Below, piece after piece: positions 1-6,981 of a stretch of 10,297 nucleotides of DNA. Position 1 is the stretch's first letter; the number at the start of each line of letters is the position of its first letter. The DNA is taken from contig CAIMEK010000244.1 in the NCBI GenBank assembly GCA_903839965.1, positions 1 to 10,297 on the forward strand, given 5' to 3'. The position numbers were made by a program, and so were the translations under genes. This stretch comes from an uncultured Acetobacteraceae bacterium. Lineage in GTDB: Bacteria > Pseudomonadota > Alphaproteobacteria > Acetobacterales > Acetobacteraceae. Under the pieces are notes generated by a model. The model was not told where the DNA came from. It searched no databases and was given only the letters and a program-made list of their open reading frames with translations.

Positions 1-1
1 G

Positions 2-34
2 CGGCTGCTGATGATGCGCCGGGGCCTGCTGTGA
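2..34 (+). CDS. C-terminal end of an upstream gene (partial)
   Basis: Eleven codons including the stop are visible, reading RLLMMRRGLL and then TGA at 32-34. The stop overlaps the GTG start of the next gene in a GTGA arrangement, which is typical of translational coupling inside an operon. The basic, leucine-rich tail would suit the cytoplasmic end of an ABC permease or ATPase of the same importer, but ten residues cannot settle the family. The call rests on the reading frame and the overlap only. Confidence 0.5.
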   Translation, partial: RLLMMRRGLL

Positions 35-780
35 ACACGACCTCCCTCGGCCGGCTGCGCAACGGGCTGGTGCTGCTGGTCGTGCTGATGGGGCTGTGGC
101 AGGTGCTCTATTGGGGCATCGGCGAAGTCGCTTTCCGCTCGCCGGCGGAAACTCTGGGTTACACCTTTTCCCTGCTCGGCTCCGAGCGTTTCTGGCCGAA
201 CCTGGTGGAGACGGCGCAGGCGTTCGGGCTGGCGCTGGTGCTTTCGGTGGCGATCGGGCTGGCGCTCGGATTCAGCCTGGGGCTCAGCCGCTTCGCCAAT
301 GCGGTGGTCGGCCCGATGCTGGTGTCCTCCTATGCCATTCCCAAGATCACCCTCTACCCCATCCTGCTGCTGATGTTCGGCCTGGGCATGGCGGCGAAGG
401 TGGCGTTCGGCGTCATCCACGGGGTGATCCCGATCGCGCTGTTCACCACCGACGCGGTGCGCCACATCCGCCCGGCCTTCCTCAAGACCGGCCGCACCAT
501 GGGGCTCGGGCCGCTCGAAATGGTCTGGCGCATCCTGCTGCCGGCCGCGATGCCGGAGATTTTCGCCGGCCTGCGCGTGGGATTCTCGCTCACCCTCATC
601 GGCACGCTGCTGGGCGAGATGTTCGCCTCCCAACGCGGCATCGGCTACATGCTGATGAATGCCATCGGGCTGCACAACGTCGACCTGATCATGTCGATCA
701 CGTTCCTGCTGACGTTGTTCGCGGGAACCGCCAGCGTCATCCTGCTCGCGATCAACCGGCGGATGCAGCAGCGGACCTGA
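31..780 (+). CDS. NitT/TauT-type ABC transporter permease
   Basis: This 249-residue inner-membrane protein has the layout of the SsuC/TauC permease family, which forms the channel of importers for nitrate, sulfonates, taurine, thiamine precursors and similar small solutes. Hydrophobic segments lie near residues 11-30, 65-87, 96-120, 122-140, 183-198 and 218-242. The cytoplasmic coupling loop that docks on the ATPase is at about 151-182, with the conserved glycine near 158 and the I-L-L-P turn at 168-171; the family's usual EAA triplet reads KTG here. The GTG start at 31 is chosen because it overlaps the preceding stop codon and gives the normal family length. A ribosome binding site is weak, consistent with coupling to the gene before it. 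The substrate cannot be read from the permease. Its partner genes must lie to the left, since the importer at 786-3521 is on the opposite strand and already has its own permease. Confidence 0.9.
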   Translation: MNTTSLGRLRNGLVLLVVLMGLWQVLYWGIGEVAFRSPAETLGYTFSLLGSERFWPNLVETAQAFGLALVLSVAIGLALGFSLGLSRFANAVVGPMLVSSYAIPKITLYPILLLMFGLGMAAKVAFGVIHGVIPIALFTTDAVRHIRPAFLKTGRTMGLGPLEMVWRILLPAAMPEIFAGLRVGFSLTLIGTLLGEMFASQRGIGYMLMNAIGLHNVDLIMSITFLLTLFAGTASVILLAINRRMQQRT

Positions 781-785
781 GGCGC

Positions 786-1667
786 CTACTCGCCGCCCCG
801 CCTGGTCTGCACCTGCCAGCGCAGCAGGTAGGCCTGCAACCGCCAGATCACGGCGGACAGGATCACGCCGATGACCATCAGGATCACCACCGCGACCATC
901 ATGCCGGAGGCCTCGCCGCGCGCCTCGGATTCGATGATGAGGCGCCCGATGCCGTGCTCGGCGCCGATGAACTCGCCGACGATGACGCCGATCAGCGCGA
1001 AGGAGATCGCCGGCGTCAGCGAGGCGAACAGCCAGGCCATGCTGGAAGGAATGATCACGGTGCGGGTGATCTGCCATTCGGTCGCCCCCAGCAGCCGCGC
1101 CGCATTGATGAAGCCCTCGTCGACCGTCCGCGCCCCGGCGAAGACGTTGTAGAACACCAGGAACACCACGCAGATCCAGGAGGTGACGACCTTCGAGGTG
1201 TCGCCGATGCCGAACGCCAGCACGATGATCGGCGCCAGCGCGATGCGCGGAATCGAGTTCACCGCGGTGATCGAGGGCTGCAGGATTTCGCCCAGCCGCC
1301 GCGACTTGCCGAGCACCAGGCCGAGGACAAACCCGCTGGAAACGCCGGTGATGAAGCCGAAAAAAGTGTTTTTCAGCGTCACCCAGGTGGCGAACCACAG
1401 GTTGTTGTCGAACTTCGCAAGGCAGCCGGTGAAGGCCCCGGGCACCGCGAGGTTCCACGCGCCCAGCTTCGACTTGAAGCAGCTCAGCACCAGGAACTGG
1501 TCGAAGATCTCGGAGGGCTTGGAAACGAAATAGGGATCGAACAGGTCGGGAATGAGCAGCGGCATATGCTCGTGCAGGTCGAACGCCCACTGCCAGAACG
1601 TCAGCACGCCCAGCACAATGACCATCTGCCAGGCGAACAGGCCGAGATGGTGGCGCAGCTGCGTCAT
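786..1667 (-). CDS. NitT/TauT-type ABC transporter permease with extended periplasmic loop
   Basis: This 293-residue inner-membrane permease belongs to the same broad family as the one at 31-780 but is clearly different in sequence. Segment 1 is at about residues 11-29, the core segments run from about 96 to 240, and a last segment lies near 256-275. The coupling loop to the ATPase is at about 187-210 and reads INAARLLGATEWQ, followed by I-I-P, a good EAA-type motif. Between the first two membrane segments is a long stretch (about 30-93) with cysteines at 63 and 82; many family members have a shorter loop here. The ATG overlaps the stop of the ATPase gene (ATGA, 1664-1667), and an AGGGG lies about nine bases upstream. 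It is the last gene of the minus-strand operon. Its stop is 5 bases from the stop of the convergent permease, leaving no room for a separate terminator. Confidence 0.92.
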   Translation of the reverse strand: MTQLRHHLGLFAWQMVIVLGVLTFWQWAFDLHEHMPLLIPDLFDPYFVSKPSEIFDQFLVLSCFKSKLGAWNLAVPGAFTGCLAKFDNNLWFATWVTLKNTFFGFITGVSSGFVLGLVLGKSRRLGEILQPSITAVNSIPRIALAPIIVLAFGIGDTSKVVTSWICVVFLVFYNVFAGARTVDEGFINAARLLGATEWQITRTVIIPSSMAWLFASLTPAISFALIGVIVGEFIGAEHGIGRLIIESEARGEASGMMVAVVILMVIGVILSAVIWRLQAYLLRWQVQTRRGGE

Positions 1668-2449
1668 TGCGTGCGCCCCTTGAGGAATTCCTGGCCGAGG
1701 GAGTGCCAGACGCGCGAGAACAGTTCCGCGTACTGGGGGGTTTCACGCAGGGCGACGGCATCGCGGGGGCGCGGGAAATCGACCTCGAACGATTCCTTCA
1801 CCCGCCCCGGCCGGGCCGAAAGCAGGATGATCCGGTCCGCCAGCGTGAGCGCCTCGGCCAGGTCGTGGGTGACGAACAACACGGTCTGCTGCTCGCGGTC
1901 CCAGATGTTCAGCAGCACCTCGTGCATGTCGATCTTGGTATGGGTGTCGAGCGCGCCGAAGGGCTCGTCCATCAGCAGGATCTGCGGCTCCACCACGAGC
2001 GTGCGCATCAACGCCGCGCGCTGGCGCATGCCGCCCGACAGCGCCGACGGATAGGCGTTGCCGAAATCCTCCAGCCCCGCCTTGGCCAGGCAGGTGGCGA
2101 CCCGGTCGGCCTTTTCGCTGCCCTTGATGCCCTGCAGCTCGAGGCCATAGCCCACGTTGTCGGCCACGGTTCGCCAGGGAAACAACGTGTCTCGCTGGAA
2201 GACGTAGCCGACATCCGGGTGGACCTTGTCGGGCCGGGAGCGCACGCCGTCGATGTAGATCTCGCCGCTGCTCGGGCGCAGCAACGTCGCGATCATGTTG
2301 AGCACGGTGCTTTTTCCGCAGCCCGACGGACCGAGCAGCGCGACGAATTCCCCCTTCTCGATGGCGAACGAAACGTCGCTCACCGCCTGAATGGTTGCTC
2401 CCTGGAAAGGGAACACCCGGCTCAGGTGCTGCACTTCGATCCGGGTCAT
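1664..2449 (-). CDS. NitT/TauT-type ABC transporter ATP-binding protein
   Basis: This is the 261-residue cytoplasmic ATPase that drives the importer made with the flanking permease and binding protein. All nucleotide-binding motifs are intact: Walker A GPSGCGKST at residues 40-48, Q-loop glutamine at 85, signature LSGGMRQR at 137-144, Walker B ILLMDEP at 157-163 with the catalytic glutamate at 162, D-loop around 166-168, and the switch histidine at 195. Length and motif order match the SsuB/TauB/NrtD group. It starts 19 bases after the binding-protein stop, with a GAGGGG overlapping that stop codon. Its own stop overlaps the permease ATG, so the two proteins are probably made in matched amounts. 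Substrate is not determined by this subunit. Confidence 0.95.
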   Translation of the reverse strand: MTRIEVQHLSRVFPFQGATIQAVSDVSFAIEKGEFVALLGPSGCGKSTVLNMIATLLRPSSGEIYIDGVRSRPDKVHPDVGYVFQRDTLFPWRTVADNVGYGLELQGIKGSEKADRVATCLAKAGLEDFGNAYPSALSGGMRQRAALMRTLVVEPQILLMDEPFGALDTHTKIDMHEVLLNIWDREQQTVLFVTHDLAEALTLADRIILLSARPGRVKESFEVDFPRPRDAVALRETPQYAELFSRVWHSLGQEFLKGRTQ

Positions 2450-2468
2450 CGCGCTGCCGCTTCGCCCC

Positions 2469-3521
2469 TCAGGCCGGGAAGGCTCGCTTCGCCGCGGCGG
2501 CGAACTCGGTGACGATGATGTCGTTCATCGGGATCGGCTTGATGCCCGTCAATTCGCGGAACCACACCTTGCCGCCGCGGTCGTAGCTCGCCTGGTCCAC
2601 GACCCCTTCGAAGTCCGTGATCGACTTCGTCAGGTTGATCCCCAGGATGTTCGACTCCCGCCCCGTGCTGCCGACATACGGTTCGATCGCGTCGCAGATC
2701 TCGTCGGCGGAATGGGTCTTGCTCCATTGCGTCGCCCGCCAGATCGCGGTGGTGTAGGCCTGCATCTTCGCCGGGTCCTTGTCGATCGTCGACTTCAGCG
2801 TGTAGTGCGCGGTGGCCGGCACCTTGCCGCCGATATACTTGTTCCAGTTCGCCTCGCTCGACCCGTCGAACAGCAGCGCGCCCCAGCCGTGGGCAACGGA
2901 ATCGGCCAGCAGTTGCGGAATGTTGATCAGCACGTCGATCTGCTTCGTCTTGATCGACCCCAGCATGGTCTCGACGGTGCCGGCGGCAACGAAGGTGACG
3001 GCCTGGTCGAGCTTGAACAGCTCCATGTAGTAGGAGCCCCAGACGTGGTTGGTGCCGCCGAGGGAGGACACCCCGATGATCGGCTTGTGCCCGTCCGGGC
3101 GCTTCCAGGCGGCGAACTTCTCCAGGCTGTCGATGCCCTGGTCCTTCAGGTCCTTGCGGATGATGAACACGACGGCGCTGTTGCGCACGTCGAGCGGCAG
3201 GAACACGCGGGCATTGCGCCCGTGGTTGGACAACTGCATGGGATGGGTGATGTCGCCGACGCTGATGTCGGCCTGGCTGGCGGCCACCAGCTCGCGCGCC
3301 TTCACGCCGCTGCCGCCCTGGATCATTTTGACGTCCAGCCCGGCTTCCTTGAAGAATCCCTTGGTGAAGGCAAGGAACTGCGACTGGTACATGGTCTCCG
3401 CGGTCGGGTAGGCGACAACCCCGGCCTTGTCGTCGGCGAATGCCCTCCGTCCAAAAGCAGAGCCGACGGCCCCGAGGCCGAGGGCGCAGAGCAACGGTCG
3501 CCGGTTGATGATCATTGTCAT
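2469..3521 (-). CDS. ABC transporter periplasmic substrate-binding protein (SsuA/TauA/NMT1-like)
   Basis: A 350-residue binding protein that delivers its ligand to the importer encoded immediately downstream. It has an N-terminal export signal (residues 1-29) with a twin arginine at 7-8, a hydrophobic stretch LLCALGLGAVG, and a likely cleavage after AFA at 27-29. The twin arginine raises the possibility of Tat export, but the motif is not strict and Sec export is also possible. The mature part begins like family members, with a 'ten residues then MYQSQFLAFTKGFFKEAGLDV' type opening split over residues 44-64, then ELVAASQADISVGD at 77-90, typical of the NMT1/THI5-like fold. The first ATG is preferred over the one two codons later because GGGAG lies eight bases before it. 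The ligand is unknown; the neighbouring isomerase subunits suggest an organic acid, which is inference. Confidence 0.88.
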   Translation of the reverse strand: MTMIINRRPLLCALGLGAVGSAFGRRAFADDKAGVVAYPTAETMYQSQFLAFTKGFFKEAGLDVKMIQGGSGVKARELVAASQADISVGDITHPMQLSNHGRNARVFLPLDVRNSAVVFIIRKDLKDQGIDSLEKFAAWKRPDGHKPIIGVSSLGGTNHVWGSYYMELFKLDQAVTFVAAGTVETMLGSIKTKQIDVLINIPQLLADSVAHGWGALLFDGSSEANWNKYIGGKVPATAHYTLKSTIDKDPAKMQAYTTAIWRATQWSKTHSADEICDAIEPYVGSTGRESNILGINLTKSITDFEGVVDQASYDRGGKVWFRELTGIKPIPMNDIIVTEFAAAAKRAFPA

Positions 3522-3554
3522 TGGAGTTTCTCCCTGACGAAACAGCGTTGGTTC

Positions 3555-3806
3555 CTAGGTCGCCTGGTACGCGTCCTTGCCGGCAAGGGCATCGGCCTCG
3601 TCGATCGCCGCGCAGGTCTCGAGCGGCACCACTTCGCCGGTGCGAAGGCAGGGCAACACGCCGTAGTCGGCATCGCGCAGTACGATCGGCATTCCGCGCT
3701 GCCCGGCGAACCAGGTCTGGACCCGGTGCGACTGGGCCTTCACCTCGGACCCGATGCCTTCGCCCCCAATCACGGTGATCTTCGTGATGTTGCCGGCGCT
3801 GCTCAT
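3555..3806 (-). CDS. Truncated LeuB-family (isopropylmalate/isocitrate-type) dehydrogenase, N-terminal fragment
   Basis: The 83-residue product looks like only the first part of a decarboxylating beta-hydroxyacid dehydrogenase. Residues 9-19 read KITVIGGEGIG, matching the family's opening strand and GDGIGPEV-like turn, and about 42-73 (LRDADYGVLP to AAIDEADAL) match the segment that normally runs into the glycine-rich GATGG region. The protein then departs from the family (AGKDAYQAT) and stops. Full-length members have about 350 residues, so the rest of the NAD site and all catalytic Arg, Lys, Tyr and Asp positions are missing. The ATG overlaps the leuD-like stop (ATGA) and has GGAG about eight bases upstream, so it is probably still translated. 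Only 33 bases separate its stop from the binding-protein gene, so the missing part is not next door. It is best read as a deletion remnant; a small protein with a new role cannot be excluded. Confidence 0.7.
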   Translation of the reverse strand: MSSAGNITKITVIGGEGIGSEVKAQSHRVQTWFAGQRGMPIVLRDADYGVLPCLRTGEVVPLETCAAIDEADALAGKDAYQAT

Positions 3807-4435
3807 GCGTCGGCTCCGGTTGAATAGATCCAGGGGCGCTCGGCGCGGTCCCTGGCCTGGAAGGCACGGATCTCGGCGCCCCGGCGCAGCGTGGCGTCGA
3901 TTTCGTCAAGCCCTTCCAGCAGGGCGACGCGCCGCCGCGGCTCCGGCGCGAAGCCGTGGCGCTGGCCGGACGGGCCCGCCACCTCGCATCGCTCCAGGTC
4001 GACCGTGACCTGGCCGGTGCCCTGGCTGCGCTCCACATCCTCGGCCAGCGCCTGCACCACGGCCGCATCGAGGATCACCGGCAGCAGGCCGTTCTGGAAG
4101 CAGTTGTTGTAGAAGATGTCGCCGAAGCCCGAGCCGACGATCGCCTTGACGCCCATTTCCTGCAGCGACCACACCGCCGCCTCGCGCGACGAGCCGCAGC
4201 CGAAATTCGGGCCGACGATCAGGATTTCGGCGCCGCGGTACGGTGGACGGTTGAGGATGAACCCGGGATTCTCGCTCCCGTCCGCCAGGTAGCGCAGCGC
4301 GCCGAAGCACCATTGCCCCAGCGTGCCGCGATAGTCGTTGCCCACCATCCGCTCGATGCGGATGACGATGTCGGTGTCGATATTGGCCCGCATGAGCGGG
4401 GCTGCGGTGGCGGTGAGGGTGGTGAAGCCGTTCAC
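3803..4435 (-). CDS. leuD: 3-isopropylmalate dehydratase small subunit-like protein (LeuD family)
   Basis: The 210-residue small subunit pairs with the LeuC-like protein encoded just before it to form an aconitase-type hydro-lyase that moves a hydroxyl group between neighbouring carbons by dehydration and rehydration. Family marks are NIDTD at residues 18-22, PGFILN at 57-62, NFGCGSSRE at 77-85 (the swivel-domain substrate loop), and GDIFYNNCFQNGLLPV at 105-120. Start: a GTG that overlaps the leuC stop (GTGA) with GGAG eight bases upstream. Its stop overlaps the start of the LeuB fragment. The stretch after NIDTD reads IVIRIERM, where the E. coli enzyme, from memory, has an IIPKQFL-type sequence; that places this protein in a divergent LeuD branch. 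The true substrate may therefore be a compound other than isopropylmalate. Confidence 0.88.
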   Translation of the reverse strand: MNGFTTLTATAAPLMRANIDTDIVIRIERMVGNDYRGTLGQWCFGALRYLADGSENPGFILNRPPYRGAEILIVGPNFGCGSSREAAVWSLQEMGVKAIVGSGFGDIFYNNCFQNGLLPVILDAAVVQALAEDVERSQGTGQVTVDLERCEVAGPSGQRHGFAPEPRRRVALLEGLDEIDATLRRGAEIRAFQARDRAERPWIYSTGADA

Positions 4436-5874
4436 GACACGCGCTCCATTTTGCGGACGTCGGTGATGCAGCCGGCGATCGCCGCGGCGGCCGCCATCGC
4501 CGGGCTGGCGAGGTGGGTGCGCGCGCCCGGGCCCTGCCGGCCGACGAAGTTGCGGTTCGAAGTGGAAACCGAGCGCTTGCCCGGCGGTACCTGCTCGCCG
4601 TTGGCCGCCAGGCACATCGAGCAGCCCGGCTCGCGCCACTCGAAGCCGGCCGCGGTGAAGATCCTGTCCAGCCCTTCCGCCACCGCGTCGCGCCGGACGA
4701 TCTCCGAGCCGGGCACCACCCAGGCGCGGACAGAGGCGGCAACCTTGCGCCCGCGCACCACCTCGGCGGCCGCGCGCAAGTCGGAAAGCCGGCCGTTGGT
4801 GCAGGAGCCGATGAACACCCAGTCCACCGGCGTACCGGCAATCGGCGCCCCGCCCTCGAGCGCCATGTAATCCAGCGCTGTCTGCACGGCCCGCCGCCGG
4901 TCGGCGTTCTCGATCGTGGCCGGATCGGGAATGATACCATCCACGGCGATGACGTGCTCGGGGCTGGTGCCCCAGGTTACCTGGGGAACAATCCGCGCGA
5001 CGTCGATCTCCACCTCGCGATCGAATTCCGCACCGGGATCGCCCGGCACCTGCCGCCACGCCTCGACCGCGCGCAGCCACAGCGCCCCCTGCGGCGCGCA
5101 GGGCAAGCCCTCCAGCCAGGCGTAGGTTTTCTCGTCGGGCGCGATCATGCCCATCTTCGCGCCCAGCTCGACCGACAGGTTGCAGATCGTCAGCCGTCCC
5201 TCGATCGGCATGTCGCGGATGGCGCTGCCCGCGTATTCCACCGCGTAGCCCGTCCCGCCGCCGGTGCCGATCGTGCCGATCAGGGCGAGAATGAGGTCCT
5301 TGGCCACCACGCCCGGCCCCATCCGGCCTTCGAAGCGCACGCGCATGGTCTTCGGGCGCCGCTGGTTCAGCGTCTGCGTCGCCAGCACATGCACCAGTTC
5401 GCTGGCGCCGATGCCGAAGGCGAGCGCGCCCATGCCCCCATGCGTGCAGGTGTGGCTGTCGCCGCACACCAGCAGGCTGCCGGGCAAGGTAATGCCCAGT
5501 TCCGGCCCGACGACGTGCACGATGCCCTGGCCGGGCTGGTCGATGTCGAACATCCGGATGCCGGCCGCCGCTGTTTCCGCCCGCAGCGCAGCCAGCAGCT
5601 CCGTGCCCTTCGCAATGGTGTCCGCGCGCCCCGGGGTGGTGGAGATCGTATGGTCGGGGGTGGCGAAGGTGAGTTCCGGGTTGCGCACCTTGAGGCCGCG
5701 TTGCTTCAGGTCCATCAGCGCGCGCGAGCCGCCCAGGTCATGCAGGATATGCCGGTCGACATGCAGCAGCACGGTGTCGTCGCCGAGTTCGGCAATCACG
5801 TGGCTGTCCCAGAGCTTGGCGAACATTGTGCGGGGCGCGCCGGCGCCTGCGCTCGTAGCGGCGACATCGGGCAT
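4432..5874 (-). CDS. leuC: 3-isopropylmalate dehydratase large subunit-like protein (LeuC family)
   Basis: A 480-residue cytoplasmic [4Fe-4S] enzyme subunit of the aconitase superfamily. Three cluster cysteines are in place: Cys358 in GSCTNGR, and Cys418 and Cys421 in PGCSMCLA. Other family blocks are FAKLWDSH at 18-25, CGDSHTCTHGGMGALAFGIG at 137-156, PQVTWGT at 297-303, and STSNRNFVGRQG at 437-448. Overall it follows the bacterial LeuC layout closely, so it should be catalytically competent with its LeuD partner. The ATG at 5874 has GAGGA about a dozen bases upstream; it gives a 16-residue leader before the usual MFAKLWD start, and the internal ATG at 5826 is an alternative. As the first enzyme gene after lysR, it may head the leuC-leuD-leuB'-importer operon. 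The biochemical substrate cannot be proven here. Confidence 0.92.
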   Translation of the reverse strand: MPDVAATSAGAGAPRTMFAKLWDSHVIAELGDDTVLLHVDRHILHDLGGSRALMDLKQRGLKVRNPELTFATPDHTISTTPGRADTIAKGTELLAALRAETAAAGIRMFDIDQPGQGIVHVVGPELGITLPGSLLVCGDSHTCTHGGMGALAFGIGASELVHVLATQTLNQRRPKTMRVRFEGRMGPGVVAKDLILALIGTIGTGGGTGYAVEYAGSAIRDMPIEGRLTICNLSVELGAKMGMIAPDEKTYAWLEGLPCAPQGALWLRAVEAWRQVPGDPGAEFDREVEIDVARIVPQVTWGTSPEHVIAVDGIIPDPATIENADRRRAVQTALDYMALEGGAPIAGTPVDWVFIGSCTNGRLSDLRAAAEVVRGRKVAASVRAWVVPGSEIVRRDAVAEGLDRIFTAAGFEWREPGCSMCLAANGEQVPPGKRSVSTSNRNFVGRQGPGARTHLASPAMAAAAAIAGCITDVRKMERVS

Positions 5875-5979
5875 GTGGGTGTCCGTTTCCTCGGGCTGTT
5901 AGCGTCCGGCCACGACTAGCGAACCGGCAGGCCTCCGCAAAGCCGCGGTTCGGCAAGGTGCCATCGCGACCGGCGATCC
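5875..5979 (-). promoter_or_regulatory. Intergenic spacer upstream of the leuC-like operon, with an inverted repeat
   Basis: This 105-base gap separates the lysR stop from the leuC-like start on the same strand. It holds a perfect 7-base inverted repeat, CGAACCG at 5920-5926 and CGGTTCG at 5946-5952, with a 19-base spacer. No convincing -35/-10 pair is visible. There is no U-rich tail, so an intrinsic terminator for lysR is not supported. The repeat could be an operator used by the neighbouring LysR protein, or chance in GC-rich DNA. Whether leuC has its own promoter or is read through from lysR cannot be decided. Confidence 0.3.
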
Positions 5980-6897
5980 CTATGACCCGGCCCGGGCGCC
6001 GCCCTGTCGCAGGTAATCCAGCAGCAGCCGGCTGGCCGGCGGCAAGGAGGCGCGGTCGCGCACGCCCAGCACCAGCGGCCGCCGTGTCCACGGCTCATCC
6101 AGCTCGATCGCCACCAGCCCGTTCTCCTGGATGCGGGGCTGCACGATTTCCATCGGCGCCACGCCGACGCCCATGCGCGCGCCGACCAGGCGGAACATCG
6201 CATCGAAGCCGCCGATGCGAATGCGCAACTGCAACTGCCGGCCAAGTTCGGCCGCCGCCCGGATGCACAGGGTGTCGATGGAGCTTCCCTTCTCGAGGCC
6301 GACGAACTCGTACTCGACGAGGTCGGCGAAGGTGAGGCGTTGGCGCCCCGCCAGCGGGTGGTCGAGGGCGACGATGGCGACCAGACGGTCCTCGCGATAG
6401 GGGAACACCTCCAGCTCCGGCGCGCAGATGTTGCCGCCGAAGATGCCGATGTCGGCGCGGCTTTCGATCAGGGCCTGGATGGTCAGCGGGCTGATGCTCT
6501 CCTCCAGGTCGATCTTGATGAACGGATTGGCGCGCAGGAAGGAACTCAGCTCGCCGGCGAGGGATTCGAGCGTGGCCGAGGTGTTGACGAACAGGCGGAT
6601 GTAGCCGCGCGTGCCCTGCCGGTGGCCGAGCAGGTCGGATTCGAGCGTGGCGACGTTGCCCAGGATGATGCGCGCGTGCTCGAGCAGGGCATAGCCGGCC
6701 GGCGTGGGCTCGATGCCCTTCGAGTGGCGGTGCAGCAGTTCGACCTGCAGCATGACTTCCAGGTCCGAGATGCGCCGGCTGACGGCGGAGACGGCGATGT
6801 GCCGCTTCTCGGCCGCCTGCGCGATGCTCTGCTCCTCGACAACGGCGACGAAAAGTTGCAGCGTCAGCAGATCGAAGCGAAGGCTCGTCTGGCTCAT
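5980..6897 (-). CDS. LysR-type transcriptional regulator
   Basis: This 305-residue DNA-binding regulator has the standard LysR layout. An N-terminal winged helix-turn-helix covers about residues 10-68, with the recognition region AVSAVSRRISDLEVML at 35-50 and PTPAGYALLEHAR at 64-76 just before the linker helix. An effector-binding domain with the periplasmic-binding-protein fold follows from about residue 95 to 295, where FVNTSATLESLAGELSSFL and ESRADIGIFG fit the family. Such proteins bind a small molecule, often a pathway intermediate, and switch a nearby promoter. It is co-directional with the leuC-like operon (105-base gap) and divergent from hutI (196-base gap), so it could control either, or only itself. 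The ribosome binding site is weak; the start is chosen by family length. The inducer is not known. Confidence 0.92.
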   Translation of the reverse strand: MSQTSLRFDLLTLQLFVAVVEEQSIAQAAEKRHIAVSAVSRRISDLEVMLQVELLHRHSKGIEPTPAGYALLEHARIILGNVATLESDLLGHRQGTRGYIRLFVNTSATLESLAGELSSFLRANPFIKIDLEESISPLTIQALIESRADIGIFGGNICAPELEVFPYREDRLVAIVALDHPLAGRQRLTFADLVEYEFVGLEKGSSIDTLCIRAAAELGRQLQLRIRIGGFDAMFRLVGARMGVGVAPMEIVQPRIQENGLVAIELDEPWTRRPLVLGVRDRASLPPASRLLLDYLRQGGARAGS

Positions 6898-6938
6898 TCC
6901 GGGCGTTCCCGGGCATCGGTGTCGTCGATGCCTCCCGC

Positions 6939-6964
6939 ATCATATTCCGCCCGCGCCCGAAAAT
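6939..6964. promoter_or_regulatory. Candidate lysR promoter -10 and LysR-type operator
   Basis: On the minus strand a TATGAT hexamer (6944 to 6939) lies about 50 bases before the lysR start and resembles a -10 box; no good -35 partner is seen at 16-18 bases. Overlapping it is an AT-rich interrupted palindrome, ATATTC at 6942-6947 and GAAAAT at 6959-6964, separated by 11 bases and matching at five of six positions. LysR-family sites are commonly interrupted dyads with about this spacing in divergent promoter regions, and overlap with the regulator's own promoter is the usual layout for autorepression. AT-rich sequence is rare in this window, which adds some weight. The assignment remains a prediction. 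Confidence 0.35.
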
Positions 6965-6981
6965 CATCCCGCCCGGCAGGT

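Noticed and set aside
96..2054. A 652-codon open frame on the + strand spanning the first permease and the antisense of the second permease and ATPase
   Set aside because: It has no recognisable domain, is rich in Arg, His, Pro and Ala as expected for a GC-rich shadow frame, and overlaps three well-supported genes.
4436..5467. A 5' extension of the leuD frame into leuC, giving a 554-residue protein
   Set aside because: The extra part is a shadow of leuC; LeuD proteins are about 200 residues and the GTG at 4435 has a ribosome binding site and the usual overlap.
5875..5979. Possible intrinsic terminator after lysR
   Set aside because: No stable GC stem followed by a T-run on the transcribed strand is present.
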